The notes below the pieces were generated by a model that saw nothing but the letters and a program-made list of their open reading frames with translations, was not told the DNA's origin and did not search any database. Of a stretch of 38,110 nucleotides of DNA, positions 35,061 to 38,110 are shown piece by piece; the first letter of the stretch is position 1; every line of letters begins with the position of its first letter. The stretch is from Rhodobacterales bacterium. Its GTDB lineage: Bacteria > Pseudomonadota > Alphaproteobacteria > Rhodobacterales > Rhodobacteraceae. Both the position numbers and the translations under genes were made by a program. The stretch is taken from contig JAUZRV010000060.1 of NCBI GenBank assembly GCA_030950105.1, positions 1 to 38,110 of the forward strand, written 5' to 3'.

Positions 35061-37086
35061 CGGTGAGAAATCCCCGTTGATAGGCGCGCGCACGGGCCGT
35101 TTTTCGTCGATGCGTGTGCGTTTGCTGGCGATTGCCTTGTTGCCAATGCTGGTGGTGATGCCCCTGTTTTTGGGGGCCGTGGTGTTGAATTGGTCGGCGC
35201 GGTTTGACAGCCTGCTCATCGCCAAGGTCAACGGTGAACTGACCATCGCACATCAATATTTGACGCGTATTTTGCAAAGTAACAAAGATCACGTTCGCGC
35301 ACTCGGGAAATCGGCGGAATTCGAGAAAACCGTTCTCGCTGGAGATGACATTGCACTAGCCGAATTCCTGTCGAGGACGCGCCTGACCCTCGGGTTGGAT
35401 TTCTTGTATTATATTAGGGAAAACGGGCAACTGGTTGCGACGACGGCGTTGAATGACCAGGAGGATTTGACTAAATGGCCGGTGGTGCAGCAGGCATTGG
35501 ACGGTGAAGATTCGACCGAAATTGACATATTTAGCGCCGAGGATCTCGCAGGTTTTTCACCCGAATTGGCAGCTCAGGCGCGTATTGAATTGGTCAAAAC
35601 CGAAGCGGCAGTGCCGACTTTGAAAACGGCGGAAACCCGTGGGATGGTTATTCACACGGCGGCGGCGGTGCAAATAGGCGGGGATCAGGCGGCGTTGGTC
35701 GGTGGGGTTCTGTTGAACCGGAATTTGGGCTTTATCGACACTATCAACGATCTGGTTTATCCTGCGGCCTCTTTGACCGAGGGCAGTCGGGGCACTGCGA
35801 CCCTGTTTCTCGATGATGTGCGGGTAAGCACCAATGTGCGCCTGTTTGAAAATGTGCGCGCTCTTGGCACGCGGGTTTCGGGGATTGTGCGCGCCAGTGT
35901 TCTTGAACGCGGCGAGGTCTGGCTTGATCGGGCGTTTGTGGTGAATGACTGGTATATTTCCGCCTATGAGCCAGTGATCGACAGTTTTGGCAACCGTGTT
36001 GGTATGCTTTATGTCGGGTTTCTGGACACGCCATTTCAGGCGGCGAAATTGCGCACCTTTGTTACCATACTGGTCGGGTTTTTGGTTATTTTGGCGCTAT
36101 CGCTTCCGATTTTTTTGCGTTGGACGCGTGGTATTCTCAAGCCTCTGGAATGTATGATTGGCACGATTTCGCGGGTGGAAAGTGGCGATTTGGGGGCGCG
36201 TTCAAATGTAACAACGGGGCAAGGCGAAATCACTCTTGTTGCCGGGCATCTTGACGGGTTGCTTGAACAATTGCAGGAACGTGATCGGGATTTGCGCCGA
36301 TGGGGCGAAGATCTTAATGCCCGTGTAGAGGCGAGGACACAAGAATTAAGGGAAGCAAATCAACGCCTTGAAGCAACAACCAAGCAACTTGTAGTTTCTG
36401 AAAAACTCGCGGCGATTGGTGAAATTACGGCCGGAATTGCCCATGAAATCAACAACCCGATTGCGGTAATCCAAGGCAACCTTGACGTGATCGAACAGGA
36501 GATTGACGTCAAATCCAGTGATCTGGAGACTGAATTTGCGTTGATCCATGAACAGGTGCATAGCGTCAATATTTTGGTAAACAAGTTGCTTCAGTTCGCC
36601 CGCCCCGAAGAATATGCCGGATTTGTCGATCACCATCTGCCCGACGAGGTGATCAACGACAGTATTCCTCTGGTGCAGCATTTGTTGAACAAAGTTGATA
36701 TTGTGCTCTCGCTTGACCTCCATGCGGACCGCGCTGTGTCGTTGAACCGGACGGAATTACAACAGGTTTTGATCAATCTTATGGTCAACGCCATCCACGC
36801 GATGCCGAATGGCGGGCAACTATTCGTGCGCACGTATAACCATGATGAAGATGCCATTAAAGGCGTATTGATCGAGGTTGCGGATACAGGGCAGGGAATG
36901 CCCAAAGAGGTGCTTGATTGTGTGTTTGATCCGTTTTTCACGACCAAACTGAGTGAAGGAACCGGGCTTGGCCTGTCGATTAGCCGAAAGTTGCTGACCC
37001 GGGGCGGTGGTTACATCAAGGCGCGCAGCGAAGTGGGTGTTGGCACCACTTTTTCAATTTGGCTACCAAGCGCCGACATTGAATGA
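35053..37086 (+). CDS. membrane sensor histidine kinase with periplasmic cache-like domain and HAMP
   Basis: N-terminal TM, extracytoplasmic region with DFLYYIRENGQLVATTAL, second TM, HAMP, GEITAGIAHEINNPIAVIQGNL, INLMVNAIHAM, GTGLGLSISRKL. ATG at 35053 overlaps the regulator gene end. Confidence 0.88.
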   Translation: MPDGEKSPLIGARTGRFSSMRVRLLAIALLPMLVVMPLFLGAVVLNWSARFDSLLIAKVNGELTIAHQYLTRILQSNKDHVRALGKSAEFEKTVLAGDDIALAEFLSRTRLTLGLDFLYYIRENGQLVATTALNDQEDLTKWPVVQQALDGEDSTEIDIFSAEDLAGFSPELAAQARIELVKTEAAVPTLKTAETRGMVIHTAAAVQIGGDQAALVGGVLLNRNLGFIDTINDLVYPAASLTEGSRGTATLFLDDVRVSTNVRLFENVRALGTRVSGIVRASVLERGEVWLDRAFVVNDWYISAYEPVIDSFGNRVGMLYVGFLDTPFQAAKLRTFVTILVGFLVILALSLPIFLRWTRGILKPLECMIGTISRVESGDLGARSNVTTGQGEITLVAGHLDGLLEQLQERDRDLRRWGEDLNARVEARTQELREANQRLEATTKQLVVSEKLAAIGEITAGIAHEINNPIAVIQGNLDVIEQEIDVKSSDLETEFALIHEQVHSVNILVNKLLQFARPEEYAGFVDHHLPDEVINDSIPLVQHLLNKVDIVLSLDLHADRAVSLNRTELQQVLINLMVNAIHAMPNGGQLFVRTYNHDEDAIKGVLIEVADTGQGMPKEVLDCVFDPFFTTKLSEGTGLGLSISRKLLTRGGGYIKARSEVGVGTTFSIWLPSADIE

Positions 37087-37115
37087 TGGGTATCGAGATT
37101 CCCGTGTTGTAAAAA

Positions 37116-37143
37116 CGCCCTGCCCCCTAAAAGGGACAGGGCG
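37116..37143 (-). terminator. intrinsic terminator for apt
   Basis: CGCCCTGCCCC-ctaaaa-GGGACAGGGCG stem; on the minus strand followed by TTTTT. Confidence 0.8.
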
Positions 37144-37228
37144 CAAAATTGATCGCGAGGGATCAGCGCAAGCAATGCCGGCTCCCGACCGGCAGGGCAT
37201 ATCTAGGGGGGGCAAGTTACCAAAATAT

Positions 37229-37759
37229 TTACGCGCCCTCAAATTCACAAAGAACTTGAACATCCATACCCAAGCCCTCCAAAACCTTGCGCCCGCCCAA
37301 CTCTGGAAGATCGATAATGAACGAGGTGCTAACGATTTCACCGCCCAGCCGCTCAATCAACTTGATGCTTGCCGCGGCGGTGCCGCCGGTGGCCAACAGA
37401 TCGTCAACCACAAGAATACGTTCGCCCGCCTTGATCGCATCGTCATGGATTTCCATCACCGCCTCGCCATATTCCAATGTATAGGCTTCGGAAATGACCG
37501 CGCCGGGCAATTTTCCTTTCTTGCGGATCGGAACAAAACCAACGGTCAACTGGTGGGCAATCGCACCGCCAAGGATAAACCCGCGCGCCTCAAGGCCGAC
37601 AACTTTGTCGATCTGCATGCCGGCGTAAGGGTGCAGCATCTGGTCAACTGCCATGCGAAATCCGCGCGGATCGGCAAACAATGTGGTGACATCGCGAAAC
37701 ATGATGCCTTCATGCGGGAAATCGACAATGGTTCGGATATAGTCTTTGACGGTCTTCAT
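37229..37759 (-). CDS. apt: adenine phosphoribosyltransferase
   Basis: 176 aa; [49 protein letters not shown]. Confidence 0.96.
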   Translation of the reverse strand: MKTVKDYIRTIVDFPHEGIMFRDVTTLFADPRGFRMAVDQMLHPYAGMQIDKVVGLEARGFILGGAIAHQLTVGFVPIRKKGKLPGAVISEAYTLEYGEAVMEIHDDAIKAGERILVVDDLLATGGTAAASIKLIERLGGEIVSTSFIIDLPELGGRKVLEGLGMDVQVLCEFEGA

Positions 37760-37768
37760 TTTGTTTCC

Positions 37769-38011
37769 TCAAGTGGAACGGCGCAAAGTGGCCGTGATCA
37801 ACCCCATAGCGATCAAAGTGATACCGCCGGAGCGGGTCAGCCATGTGATTGCATTGGGCCGCGAAATGCGGGTGCGCAAGCGGTCCGCCAATAGCGCATA
37901 GGCCAATGCAATCAGCCCGCCAAGGGTTGCAAATGTCGCAATCATCAACGTGAACCGCGGGGCAACAGCAGCGCGGCGCGCATAAATGAATCCTAAGAGG
38001 CTGATCGGAAA
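37769..38011 (-). pseudogene. C-terminal remnant of a LysE/RhtB-family exporter
   Basis: Manual minus-strand translation: FPISLLGFIYARRAAVAPRFTLMIATFATLGGLIALAYALLADRLRTRISRPNAITWLTRSGGITLIAMGLITATLRRST*, resembling the LysE C-terminus; in-frame stop upstream, no N-terminal half in window. Confidence 0.65.
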
Positions 38012-38076
38012 CTAATTGAGTGATTTCAATAAGCTGTGTTTCAATCGGATTGACAAGATTCGAAGGAGATCACGAT

Positions 38077-38110
38077 GGCTTGGACTGAAATCACCCGCCG
38101 CAAATATGAC
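38077..38110 (+). mobile_element. 5' end of an IS5-family-like transposase gene, truncated by the window edge
   Basis: ATG GCT TGG ACT GAA ATC ACC CGC CGC AAA TAT GAC = MAWTEITRRKYD, a typical IS5/IS427-type transposase N-terminus; RBS gaaggag upstream. Confidence 0.6.

Noticed and set aside
1-38110. CRISPR arrays, rRNA or tRNA genes
   Set aside because: No regularly spaced repeats, tRNA-like cloverleaf or rRNA-like sequences noticed on reading; not computationally searched.

Overview
38.1 kb of an alphaproteobacterial (Rhodobacterales-like) chromosome; the taxon is inferred from gene content and style. Left to right: a maeB-type malic enzyme (-); a nucleoside-salvage operon (VOC-bicupin protein, cdd, deoA, deoB, add, upp); a SPOR-domain protein; a membrane protein resembling a degenerate M48 peptidase; a TetR regulator with an RND efflux pair; and then a large region (about 16.7-37.1 kb) centred on formate dehydrogenase. 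That region holds a tungstate-type ABC transporter (tupB-C-A), DUF6505, a degenerate biotin/lipoate-ligase-like protein, Mrp/ApbC, DUF6494, a TupA-like/cytochrome c fusion, a polyferredoxin, DUF3305, DUF3306, a TorD-like chaperone, a small Tat-target protein, FdhA/B/C, a NarI-like membrane protein with an HdrD-like CCG protein, and an NtrC-family response regulator with its histidine kinase. The window ends with apt (-), a truncated LysE remnant and the start of an IS5-type transposase. Most interesting: the solute-binding-like/cytochrome c fusion, the NtrC-family regulator without a recognisable GAFTGA motif together with two phased TGGAC-N5-GTCC dyads in the fdh control region, the ligase-like protein lacking catalytic motifs, the NarI/HdrD redox module, and overlapping alternative hairpins just upstream of fdhA. 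No rRNA, tRNA or CRISPR array was recognised. All family calls are by eye from motifs; no searches were run.
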